DNA of 64,000 bases, taken from positions 1-64,000 of the forward strand of contig CBCPKK010000035.1 in the NCBI GenBank assembly GCA_965119215.1, written 5' to 3'. The notes below the pieces were generated by a model. The model was not told where the DNA came from and made no database searches. It saw nothing but the letters and a program-made list of their open reading frames with translations. Source of the DNA: Buttiauxella sp965119215. Lineage in GTDB: Bacteria > Pseudomonadota > Gammaproteobacteria > Enterobacterales > Enterobacteriaceae. The position numbers and the translations under genes were made by a program. Of the stretch, positions 1 to 7,368 are shown piece after piece (the first letter of the stretch is position 1; each line of letters opens with the position of its first letter).

Positions 1-69
1 GCGGGTTATTTGGTGAACGGAAAACCTGCGCAGCTTACAGATCTCACCCTGATAAATTGGCCTAAGTGA
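1..69 (+). CDS. 3' tail of an unidentified ORF (partial, doubtful)
   Basis: Frame 1 is open from the first base for 22 codons and ends at a TGA at 67-69, with the final residues INWPK. I do not recognise it. In E. coli the gene beyond yiaD is ghrB, and this tail does not look like the GhrB C-terminus. It is followed at once by a near match to a Tn5 mosaic end (69-87), so the fragment may be chimeric sequence at a contig end and not a natural neighbour of yiaD. Confidence 0.2.
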   Translation, partial: AGYLVNGKPAQLTDLTLINWPK

Positions 70-87
70 GACCTGTATAAGAGACAG
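69..87 (+). other. Tn5/Nextera mosaic-end-like sequence, probable artefact
   Basis: These 19 bases match the hyperactive Tn5 mosaic end used in tagmentation adaptors at 17 of 19 positions; the last 14 bases (TGTATAAGAGACAG) match exactly. The mismatches are at positions 4 and 5 of the end. A match of this length by chance is very unlikely. The simplest reading is residual adaptor or a chimeric read at a contig end. Confidence 0.7.
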
Positions 88-110
88 TTGTCAGGTGGAG
101 GAGTAAAGTT

Positions 111-133
111 CCCTCCCCTTGGCAAGGAGAGGG
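111..133. repeat. Inverted repeat, CCCTCYCC family (copy 1)
   Basis: A hairpin with arms CCCTCCCCTT and AAGGAGAGGG around a short loop, about 10 bases beyond the stop codon of yiaD. The same arm sequence recurs downstream of dppA, dppF, yhjG and yhjD in this window. It may act as a terminator or mRNA stabiliser for yiaD, but that is inferred. Confidence 0.6.
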
Positions 134-142
134 AAACTGGCG

Positions 143-805
143 TTAAGACAGTGGACTTAACGTGATCTCTACGCGGCGGTTCTGCGCTTTACCTTCAGTT
201 GTGCTGTTGCTGGCAATTGGGTTTGCTGGCCCCGCACCCGTGGTACGTACGCGGTTTGCTGCCACGCCCTGGGTGATGAGTGCGCTGCCCACACCGTCGG
301 CACGCTGTTGGGAAAGTTTCATATTCAGCTCTTTGCTGCCGGTGCTGTCGGTGTAACCCACGACGTTAACCGCAGTTTTTGGATATTCTTTTAATACCAT
401 CGCCACGCCGGTCAGGGTGTTTGCGCCAGCAGGTTTCAGTGTTGCACTGCTGCTGTCGAAGGTGACATTGTTTGGCATGTTAAGCACGATGTTGTCGCCA
501 TTACGCGTCACACTCACACCTGTTCCCTGCATTTTTTCGCGAAGTTTAGCTTCCTGCACGTCCATGTAATAACCGACGCCGCCGCCTAATGCAGCACCTG
601 CTGCGGCACCAATCAGAGCGCCTTTGCCGCGGTCTTTTTTCGATGAAGAAAGTACGCCAACGCCAGCACCTACCAGCGAGCCAATACCTGCTCCGATACC
701 CGATTTTCCTGCTTCACGTTCGCCGGTGTAAGGGTTGGTAGTACAACCAGAAACTGCTAACGTGCCGCAAACGACAGCGGCAAGTATCATGACGCGTTTT
801 TTCAT
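143..805 (-). CDS. yiaD: OmpA-family outer-membrane lipoprotein YiaD
   Basis: A 220-aa lipoprotein. The signal peptide starts MKKRVMILAAVV and ends at the lipobox VSGC, so the mature protein begins with an acylated Cys. Residues about 40-85 are a glycine-zipper segment rich in GxGxG. The C-terminal 110 residues are an OmpA/MotB-type peptidoglycan-binding domain, with the conserved run LSQQRADGV and the closing QNRRVEI. It is expected to bridge the outer membrane and peptidoglycan. An in-frame extension to 937 exists, but the start at 805 is chosen because it has a good AAAGGA ribosome-binding site and gives the lipoprotein signal and the E. coli length (219 aa). Divergent from bisC across about 170 bp. 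Confidence 0.93.
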   Translation of the reverse strand: MKKRVMILAAVVCGTLAVSGCTTNPYTGEREAGKSGIGAGIGSLVGAGVGVLSSSKKDRGKGALIGAAAGAALGGGVGYYMDVQEAKLREKMQGTGVSVTRNGDNIVLNMPNNVTFDSSSATLKPAGANTLTGVAMVLKEYPKTAVNVVGYTDSTGSKELNMKLSQQRADGVGSALITQGVAANRVRTTGAGPANPIASNSTTEGKAQNRRVEITLSPLS

Positions 806-972
806 CTCATTTCCTTTGTGAATTTGATAACTCAACCGCATGTTCAGCGGCGGTTGATTATGCCGTGTGAATGTGTAGAAGTTTCTATAGAGTCGTCTGA
901 ATTTGTAAACAATATTGAGCGGCCTCAAGACCGCCACCTGCCCACTACCTGCAAAAAATAGGGGAGCCCGAA

Positions 973-3303
973 TTGGCTAATGCATTCTCATCAAACAAGA
1001 AAGTTTTAACGGCTGCGCACTGGGGGCCGATGTTAGTTGAAACTGACGGAGTTCGTGTGCTCGCGTCAGCGGGCGCGTTGGATACCGGGCATGAGAACTC
1101 GTTGCAAAGCGCTGTGCCAGATCAGGTACACAGCAAGGCTCGCGTGCAATTTCCTATGGTTCGCAGAGGATTTCTTGAGTCGCCAGATGCGCCGCGTGGT
1201 GTGCGTGGCGAAGACGAATATGTGCGAGTTAGCTGGGATGAAGCGTTACAACTTATTCATCAGCAACATCAACGTATTCGCACCGCTTATGGCCCAGCGT
1301 CTATTTTTGCCGGTTCCTACGGTTGGCGTTCCAATGGCGTGCTGCACAAAGCCGCGACGTTATTACAGCGTTATATGAGCCTGGCGGGCGGATATACCGG
1401 GCATCTGGGGGATTATTCTACCGGTGCGGCGCAGGTGATTATGCCGTATGTGGTTGGCTCAAATGAAGTTTATCAGCAGCAAACCAGCTGGCCTTTAGTG
1501 CTGGAGCACAGCGATGTGGTGGTGCTGTGGAGTGCTAACCCGCTGAACACATTGAAAATTGCCTGGAATGCCAGCGACGAACAGGGCGTGAAGTATTTTG
1601 AGCAACTGAAAAACAGCAGCAAAACCGTGATCGCCATTGATCCTATGCGATCGGAAACGGTGGATTTCTTCGGTGAAAATGCGCAGTGGATCGCCCCGAA
1701 CATGGGCACTGATGTGGCGCTGATGCTGGGCATTGCGCATACGTTGGTGAAAAACGGCTGGCATGACACACAATTCCTGGCTCGCTGCACTTACGGTTAT
1801 GACAAGTTTGCCGCTTATCTGATGGGCGATTCCGATGGCCTGCCAAAAACGGCAGAGTGGGCCGCGCAGATTTGCGGGCTTCCTTCCGAAACTATCGAAT
1901 ATCTGGCTCGGTTGTTTAGCGAAAAACGCACCATGCTGATGTCCGGCTGGGGAATGCAACGCCAGCAGTACGGCGAGCAAAAGCACTGGATGCTGGTAAC
2001 GCTGGCAGCCATGCTTGGGCAGATTGGCACACCTGGCGGGGGTTTTGGCCTGTCTTATCACTATGCAAATGGCGGCAACCCCACGCGGCGTGCGGCGGTA
2101 TTGGGTTCAATGCAGGGCTCGGTGGCGAATGGTATTGATGCGGTGGAAAAAATCCCGGTCGCTCGTATTGTTGAAGCGCTGGAAAACCCTGGTGGCGAAT
2201 ATCAGCATAATGGGCAGGAAAAAACCTTCCCGGATATTCGCATGTTGTGGTGGGCGGGCGGTGGCAATTTCACGCATCATCAGGACACCAATCGCCTGAT
2301 TAAAGCCTGGAAGAAGCCGGAGCTGGTGGTTATTTCCGAATGCTTTTGGACGGCAGCCGCCAAACATGCCGATATCGTCCTGCCAATTACTACGTCGTTT
2401 GAGCGCAATGATTTGACGATGACCGGTGACTACAGCAACCAGCATCTGGTGCCGATGAAACAGGTGGTTTCGCCGCAGGGTGAAGCGCGTAATGATTTCG
2501 ATGTTTTTGCGCAGCTCAGCGCGTTGTGGGAAGAGGGCGGCGAAGCGCGTTTCACGGAAGGAAAAACCGAGCTGCAATGGCTGGAAGAATTTTATGAAAT
2601 TGCTCGTCAGCGTGGCGCGGCACAGCAAGTTGAGCTACCGGAATTTAATCAGTTCTGGGAAAGTAACCAGCTGATAGAAATGCCAGAAAATGAAAAGAGT
2701 GCCGATTTTATCCGCTTTGCTGATTTCCGCCGCGATCCGCAGGGAAATCCTTTAAAAACGCCAAGTGGGAAAATAGAAATTTATTCCGAACGCATTGCCA
2801 GCTTTGGTTATGCCGATTGCCCTGCACATCCCACCTGGCTTGCGCCGAACGAGTGGCAAGGCAACGCCGAACCAGGCCAGCTTCAGCTGCTTTCATCTCA
2901 TCCCGCACACCGTCTGCACAGCCAGCTTAACTATGCGGCATTACGCGATAAGTACGCGATTGCCGGGCGCGAGCCGTTAACGCTGCATCCAAAAGACGCC
3001 GCTGAGCGTGGTATTGCCGATGGCGATTTAGTGCGAGTCTGGAATGCGCGTGGGCAGGTGCTGGTTGGCGCGTTGGTAACAGACGGCATCAAACCTGGCG
3101 TGGTCTGTATTCATGAAGGCGCATGGCCCGATTTAAATGACCAGAAGCTGTGTAAAAACGGGGCGGTAAACGTGCTGACGCTGGATATTCCCACATCAAG
3201 GCTGGCAAACGGCTGTGCGGCAAATTCGTCGCTGGTATGGGCCGAAAAATATCTCGGCCCGGCGCCTGCTGTTACAGCGTTTGATTCACCTGCCAGCTCA
3301 TAA
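973..3303 (+). CDS. bisC: Biotin sulfoxide reductase BisC
   Basis: A 776-aa molybdopterin (bis-MGD) oxidoreductase of the DMSO/TMAO reductase family. It reduces biotin sulfoxide to biotin and, in E. coli, also methionine sulfoxide. It opens with VLTAAHWGPML, the family start without a Tat signal, so it is cytoplasmic, and lacks an N-terminal Fe-S Cys motif as expected. Seen in order: the GSYGWRSNG region that carries the Mo-ligand serine, the GTDVALMLG and GGGFGLSYH cofactor motifs, and the C-terminal molydopterin-dinucleotide-binding barrel (HPAHRLHSQLN, WNARGQ). The start codon is TTG, with a strong AGGGGAG ribosome-binding site 6 bases upstream. The 3' end overlaps convergent yiaC by 32 bp. 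Confidence 0.95.
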   Translation: MANAFSSNKKVLTAAHWGPMLVETDGVRVLASAGALDTGHENSLQSAVPDQVHSKARVQFPMVRRGFLESPDAPRGVRGEDEYVRVSWDEALQLIHQQHQRIRTAYGPASIFAGSYGWRSNGVLHKAATLLQRYMSLAGGYTGHLGDYSTGAAQVIMPYVVGSNEVYQQQTSWPLVLEHSDVVVLWSANPLNTLKIAWNASDEQGVKYFEQLKNSSKTVIAIDPMRSETVDFFGENAQWIAPNMGTDVALMLGIAHTLVKNGWHDTQFLARCTYGYDKFAAYLMGDSDGLPKTAEWAAQICGLPSETIEYLARLFSEKRTMLMSGWGMQRQQYGEQKHWMLVTLAAMLGQIGTPGGGFGLSYHYANGGNPTRRAAVLGSMQGSVANGIDAVEKIPVARIVEALENPGGEYQHNGQEKTFPDIRMLWWAGGGNFTHHQDTNRLIKAWKKPELVVISECFWTAAAKHADIVLPITTSFERNDLTMTGDYSNQHLVPMKQVVSPQGEARNDFDVFAQLSALWEEGGEARFTEGKTELQWLEEFYEIARQRGAAQQVELPEFNQFWESNQLIEMPENEKSADFIRFADFRRDPQGNPLKTPSGKIEIYSERIASFGYADCPAHPTWLAPNEWQGNAEPGQLQLLSSHPAHRLHSQLNYAALRDKYAIAGREPLTLHPKDAAERGIADGDLVRVWNARGQVLVGALVTDGIKPGVVCIHEGAWPDLNDQKLCKNGAVNVLTLDIPTSRLANGCAANSSLVWAEKYLGPAPAVTAFDSPASS

Positions 3304-3712
3304 TCCAGGTCGGGTGGTGCGTTTCATTTTGCCAGGCGCTTTCTTCAATGCGAAAGCCCTGGTGATGATAAAAATGCACTGCCCGATGGTTCTTCTGGTA
3401 AACCTCAAGGCTCAGTGACGGGTAGTGCGCTTTGACGTGTTCCATCAACGCCTGCCCAATTCCCTGGCCAATAAACGGTTCACTGACAAACAGTGCGCCA
3501 ATAAACCGTGAATCCAGCACGCTTATAAATCCCACCATTTTGTCCTGATGGATAAAGACCCAGGTCGCAGATTGTGGAATATAAACATTTCGCACGATGG
3601 ACTCACTTTCGTGCCAGTAGCTTTCGCTAATAAACGGATGCGCCTGAATCGTGCTGGCAAGCCAAATCTCAATCAGCTTATCCATTTCGCCTGGCAGCAA
3701 ACGGCGAATCAT
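3272..3712 (-). CDS. yiaC: GNAT-family N-acetyltransferase YiaC
   Basis: A 146-aa single-domain GNAT acetyltransferase. The acetyl-CoA-binding motif A is visible as EPFIGQGIGQALMEHV (Q/RxxGxG/A type), followed by motif B, LEVYQKNHRAVHFYHHQGF. In E. coli, YiaC is one of several protein lysine acetyltransferases. It forms an operon with tag: its ATG overlaps the tag stop in an ATGA junction (3709-3712), which implies translational coupling. Its 3' end runs 32 bp into the 3' end of bisC on the other strand. Confidence 0.9.
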   Translation of the reverse strand: MIRRLLPGEMDKLIEIWLASTIQAHPFISESYWHESESIVRNVYIPQSATWVFIHQDKMVGFISVLDSRFIGALFVSEPFIGQGIGQALMEHVKAHYPSLSLEVYQKNHRAVHFYHHQGFRIEESAWQNETHHPTWIMSWQVNQTL

Positions 3713-4272
3713 TTCAGGTTGTCAGGGTGGCAGAAACAGCCGGTCACATGGTCATTGACCAACCCACAAGCCTGCATAAACGAGTAGCAAATGGTTGAGC
3801 CGACAAACTTGAAGCCGCGTTTTTTCAACGCTTTGGATAACGCGTCGGAAGCGGGTGTCATGGCGGGGATTTCACTAAGCGTGGCCGCTTGCGTGATTTG
3901 CGACTTGTTATCGACAAACGACCAGACAAATTCCGGGAATTTCTCGCCGTTGGCTTCCATCGCCAGATACGCTTTGGCGTTATTGATGATGGCTTCTATT
4001 TTTCCGCGGTGGCGGATAATACTGGCATCTTGCACCAGCTCGTCGACATCTTCCGGTTGCATTAAGGCCACTGCTTGCGGGTCGAAATTTTTAAAACAGC
4101 GGCGGTAGTTTTCGCGTTTTTTCAGCACGGTAATCCATGACAATCCCGCCTGTTGTCCTTCAAGGCAGATCATCTCGAAAAGGTGTTGGCCATTAGTCAC
4201 CGGCACACCCCATTCCTTGTCGTGATATTCAATATAGAGCGGGTCCTGGGAGACCCATCCACAACGCAACAT
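3709..4272 (-). CDS. tag: DNA-3-methyladenine glycosylase I (Tag)
   Basis: A 187-aa base-excision repair glycosylase that removes 3-methyladenine. The zinc site of the family is intact: Cys4 and His17 near the N-terminus (RCGWVS, YHDKEWG), and a His and Cys near the C-terminus (NDHVTGCFCH). The core EMICLEGQQAGLSWITVLKKR, here named by its ends EMICLEG and TVLKKR, is the helix-hairpin-helix region. The start at 4272 is preferred over 4305 because of an AAGGAG ribosome-binding site and because the family starts at xxRCGWV. Constitutive in E. coli, unlike AlkA. Coupled to downstream yiaC. Confidence 0.95.
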   Translation of the reverse strand: MLRCGWVSQDPLYIEYHDKEWGVPVTNGQHLFEMICLEGQQAGLSWITVLKKRENYRRCFKNFDPQAVALMQPEDVDELVQDASIIRHRGKIEAIINNAKAYLAMEANGEKFPEFVWSFVDNKSQITQAATLSEIPAMTPASDALSKALKKRGFKFVGSTICYSFMQACGLVNDHVTGCFCHPDNLK

Positions 4273-4412
4273 ACACTTCTCCTTTGATGAAATTTCTCGT
4301 GCCAACTTGACGTGCCAGATAAAGAGACAATAGTTAATTCAGGGTTATCCGCAAGCCCGACCAAAAGACAAAAAAATATCGCCGGATTTGGCTCTTTCCT
4401 GGAGTCGCTTTG

Positions 4413-5129
4413 ATGAAAGTAAACATTATACGCAGTGGTCACCGTGTCACTCTTTCCACGGTGTTGGCTTTGTGTTGTTTATCCTATGCTACGAGTGTAT
4501 TTGCCTGGCAACAAGAATATGTCGCCGGAGAAGCACCGGGCGAAGCGCAGGATCGTTATACCTGGGACAGTAATCACCAACCAAGTTATAACGATATTCT
4601 CGCCGAACGGATTAATTCTTCGTTTACCTCCCAAAACCAGGAGGGGCTGATGCTCGTTTCTGGTAACGATAGCGTTAGTGCTGATAGCTCACGATTGGCC
4701 ATCGGTTGGAATATCTCTTTGCCTGGAAACATCACCACCGGGCCAACGGCAAAGTACAGTTGGGATAGCACATCGACCGGGATTTATAACGAATACGGCG
4801 ATTCCGCTGTCTCCACACACTTCACCGATCAACTTTGGCATGCCAGCGTGTCTACCGTTGGCTGGCGCCTGGATTCGTCGCTGGGTTATCTCCGGCCTTG
4901 GGCGCAGGTCAGTTACAACCACCAGTACGGCGATAACGTCTGGAAGGCGCAATCCGGTCTGAGAACGAATACCGTGAACGGCCAGGATGCAAGCTGGATG
5001 GATGTGACCGTGGGCGCCGATATGCCACTGGGCAAAAATATGGCGGCGTTCGCTTCTATGTCGCAAGCCGAAGGGACAACGACGGGTGAGGCGTATATTT
5101 ATAATGTTGGTGTGAGTGCGAATTTCTGA
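4413..5129 (+). CDS. yhjY: Outer-membrane beta-barrel protein YhjY
   Basis: A 238-aa exported protein. The signal peptide ends at ATSVFA before WQQEY. The mature part is rich in alternating aromatic strands (LWHASVSTVGW, WAQVSYNHQYGD) and finishes with the terminal Phe of Bam substrates (VGVSANF). This matches the autotransporter-type beta-barrel domain annotated for E. coli YhjY, without a passenger domain; function is unknown. A TTG lies just upstream at 4410. I prefer the ATG at 4413, which has GGAG 8 bases upstream. Divergent from tag. Confidence 0.82.
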   Translation: MKVNIIRSGHRVTLSTVLALCCLSYATSVFAWQQEYVAGEAPGEAQDRYTWDSNHQPSYNDILAERINSSFTSQNQEGLMLVSGNDSVSADSSRLAIGWNISLPGNITTGPTAKYSWDSTSTGIYNEYGDSAVSTHFTDQLWHASVSTVGWRLDSSLGYLRPWAQVSYNHQYGDNVWKAQSGLRTNTVNGQDASWMDVTVGADMPLGKNMAAFASMSQAEGTTTGEAYIYNVGVSANF

Positions 5130-5257
5130 TCATTAACTTAACGTTGTGTGGATATATTTAACATTTAATGATCAGCATTTACGCGCTCTATATTGATAGT
5201 AACTACTAACAAATGCATTAATTAATACACCGCCCAGGTCATTCATTCCCTCTCAGA

Positions 5258-5288
5258 TGCATTTCATTCCGGCCTGAGTGCAACTCAT
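5258..5288 (+). promoter_or_regulatory. Predicted YpdB operator upstream of yhjX
   Basis: A direct repeat, TGCATTTCAT, an 11-base spacer, then TGCAACTCAT. In E. coli the LytTR-type response regulator YpdB binds a pair of GGCATTTCAT sites with an 11-base spacer upstream of yhjX. Spacing and 8-9 of 10 positions per half-site agree. It lies 80 bp before the yhjX start, as expected for an activator site. Confidence 0.75.
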
Positions 5289-5368
5289 GCCGTTTTCTCC
5301 TGGAATAAAATGTACTTCGTTACTCTTGATGGCAGAAGATTTCTCTTAAATTTTGCGGACATCCTGCC

Positions 5369-6571
5369 ATGAATACTGCTTCCTACAACCGTACTCGCTG
5401 GTTAACTCTGATCGGCACCATCATTACTCAGTTTGCTCTGGGTTCTGTTTATACCTGGAGTCTGTTCAATAGCGCACTGTCACAAAAACTGGGTGAGCCC
5501 ATCAGCCAGGTGGCATTCTCCTTCGGTTTATTGAGCCTTGGCCTGGCGATATCGTCCTCGGTCGCGGGTAAATTGCAGGAACGTTGGGGTGTTCGTAAAG
5601 TCACGATGGCAGCCGGTGTGCTGTTGGGTGTTGGCTTCTTTCTTACCGCGCACTCCAATAACCTGCTGATGCTATGGCTGAGCGCAGGCGTGCTGGTGGG
5701 TCTGGCAGATGGCGCGGGCTACTTGCTGACGCTGTCTAACTGCGTGAAGTGGTTCCCGGAGCGTAAAGGCCTGATTTCTGCATTTGCTATCGGTTCATAT
5801 GGCCTCGGCAGCCTGGGTTTCAAATATATCGACACCCATTTACTGGCAACTTACGGCCTTGAAAGCACCTTTATGATTTGGGGCGGCCTGGCGATGGTGA
5901 TGATTCTGCTGGGTTCCCTGCTGATGACCGATGCGCCCTTGCAGGAAGTTAAAACCGTTAACGGTGTGGCTGAAAAAGATTACTCCCTTGCAGAATCTAT
6001 GCGCCAACCGCAGTACTGGATGCTGGCAATCATGTTCCTGACAGCCTGCATGAGTGGTTTGTATGTCATTGGTGTAGCGAAAGATATTGCACAAGGTCTG
6101 GTGCATTTGACCGCTGAATCTGCGGCTAACGCGGTAACGGTTATAGCCATCGCTAACCTGAGTGGTCGTCTGGTGCTGGGCATCCTGTCAGATAAAATTG
6201 CTCGTATCCGCGTCATTACCATTGGTCAGGTTATTTCTTTAGTCGGCATGGCAGCACTGCTGTTCGCTCCGCTCAACGAAGCGACTTTCTTCGCGGCAAT
6301 TGCCTGTGTAGCCTTTAACTTCGGCGGCACCATCACCGTTTATCCATCGCTGGTCAGCGAGTTCTTTGGTCTGAATAACCTGACTAAAAACTACGGTGTG
6401 ATTTACCTGGGCTTCGGTATCGGCAGCATCTGCGGTTCGATTATCGCGTCTATCTTCGGCGGTTTTTATGTCACTTTCTGCGTCATCTTCGCGCTGCTGA
6501 TTGTGTCTCTGGCGATTTCCACGACTATCCGCCAGCCGGCACGGGAAGTTCTGCAAGAAGCACACGCTTGA
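5369..6571 (+). CDS. yhjX: MFS transporter YhjX (pyruvate-responsive)
   Basis: A 400-aa inner-membrane transporter with 12 predicted membrane segments in two halves joined by the loop near residues 195-215 (KTVNGVAEKDYSLAESM). The motif-A-like stretch between TM2 and TM3 (GKLQERWGVRKVT) places it in the MFS, in the oxalate:formate antiporter-like subfamily. In E. coli, yhjX is the main target of the YpdA/YpdB system, which senses extracellular pyruvate. A matching YpdB site is upstream here (5258-5288), so the circuit seems conserved. The substrate is not firmly known. A terminator follows at 6599. Confidence 0.93.
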   Translation: MNTASYNRTRWLTLIGTIITQFALGSVYTWSLFNSALSQKLGEPISQVAFSFGLLSLGLAISSSVAGKLQERWGVRKVTMAAGVLLGVGFFLTAHSNNLLMLWLSAGVLVGLADGAGYLLTLSNCVKWFPERKGLISAFAIGSYGLGSLGFKYIDTHLLATYGLESTFMIWGGLAMVMILLGSLLMTDAPLQEVKTVNGVAEKDYSLAESMRQPQYWMLAIMFLTACMSGLYVIGVAKDIAQGLVHLTAESAANAVTVIAIANLSGRLVLGILSDKIARIRVITIGQVISLVGMAALLFAPLNEATFFAAIACVAFNFGGTITVYPSLVSEFFGLNNLTKNYGVIYLGFGIGSICGSIIASIFGGFYVTFCVIFALLIVSLAISTTIRQPAREVLQEAHA

Positions 6572-6598
6572 TAACGAGCCATTAATGCCGCAAACCCT

Positions 6599-6629
6599 GC
6601 CGCCGTGATGTTATACGGCGGCATTTTTT
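6599..6629 (+). terminator. Rho-independent terminator after yhjX
   Basis: An 8-bp stem GCCGCCGT/ACGGCGGC with an 8-base loop, followed by ATTTTTTA. It lies 28 bp after the yhjX stop. Confidence 0.85.
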
Positions 6630-6720
6630 ATTCCTTCCCCAGTCAGATCATTCCGGGAATCCACATAACTGAGTCAGGGCGTCTATCCTTTGTTATCTAC
6701 CCCAACAAAAGGAAAATGCA

Positions 6721-7149
6721 ATGTCCCTTGAAAAAGTTGTGTACCGCGCGAAAGCAAAAGCGACCGGTGGCCGCGATGGCCGTGCAACCTCCTCTGATGG
6801 TGTACTGGATGTGAAACTGGGTGTGCCAAAAGAGATGGGCGGTGCAGGCGGTGAAGTGACCAACCCAGAACAACTGTTTGCTGCGGGCTATTCTGCCTGC
6901 TTCCTCGGTGCGCTCAAACACGTCGCCTCAACTGAGAAAAAGAAAATCCCTCAGGATGCTTTTATTGAAGGCCAGGTCGGAATTGGCCCGCTGCCGACAG
7001 GCTTTGGCATTGAAGCACAGCTCGATATTCATCTGCCTGGTATGGATAAAGCGCAAGCCGAAGCGCTGGTGCAAAAAGCCCACGTTGTATGTCCGTATTC
7101 CAACGCCACACGCGGGAATATTGATGTGACGCTTAACGTCATCGTGTAA
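6721..7149 (+). CDS. Ohr-type organic hydroperoxide resistance protein
   Basis: A 142-aa OsmC/Ohr-superfamily thiol peroxidase that reduces organic hydroperoxides. The catalytic set is complete: Arg18, Glu50, the peroxidatic Cys60 in AAGYSACF and the resolving Cys124 in HVVCPYSNATRG. The VCPYSNATRG motif is typical of Ohr and separates it from OsmC. A good AAAGGAAAA ribosome-binding site precedes the ATG. No MarR-type ohrR regulator is next to it, so control must come from elsewhere. E. coli K-12 has no gene between yhjX and eptB, so this is an accessory gene within a core segment. Confidence 0.9.
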   Translation: MSLEKVVYRAKAKATGGRDGRATSSDGVLDVKLGVPKEMGGAGGEVTNPEQLFAAGYSACFLGALKHVASTEKKKIPQDAFIEGQVGIGPLPTGFGIEAQLDIHLPGMDKAQAEALVQKAHVVCPYSNATRGNIDVTLNVIV

Positions 7150-7157
7150 CCCCTGGG

Positions 7158-7201
7158 TCTGGCCTGAGTAATGTAAACACCGGGCCAGATCACGTTTTTT
7201 G
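7158..7201 (+). terminator. Terminator after the ohr gene
   Basis: Arms TCTGGCC and GGCCAGA, with an 18-base loop, followed within 6 bases by a run of six T. It closes the ohr transcript before eptB. Confidence 0.65.
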
Positions 7202-7291
7202 CCGATACTTTTTCCTGCCCCTATGCTTTACTAATCCGCGCCCAAAACGGGCTCAGAATCGTCCTGATTCAAATTCAATTTTTCATTGTTC

Positions 7292-7319
7292 AGAATTTTC
7301 TAGGCTTCTTAGAGTCTGA
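7292..7319 (+). promoter_or_regulatory. Possible sigma-E promoter of eptB
   Basis: AGAATTT, 15 bases, GTCTGA resembles the sigma-E consensus GGAACTT-N15/16-GTCTAA. In E. coli, eptB transcription depends on sigma-E and its mRNA is silenced by the sRNA MgrR. The site is 50 bp before the eptB ATG. The -35 element has two mismatches, so this is tentative. Confidence 0.45.
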
Positions 7320-7368
7320 GTGATGCTTATGACTTTTCTTTTTTGCTTTATTTTTTCGGACATCCTGC

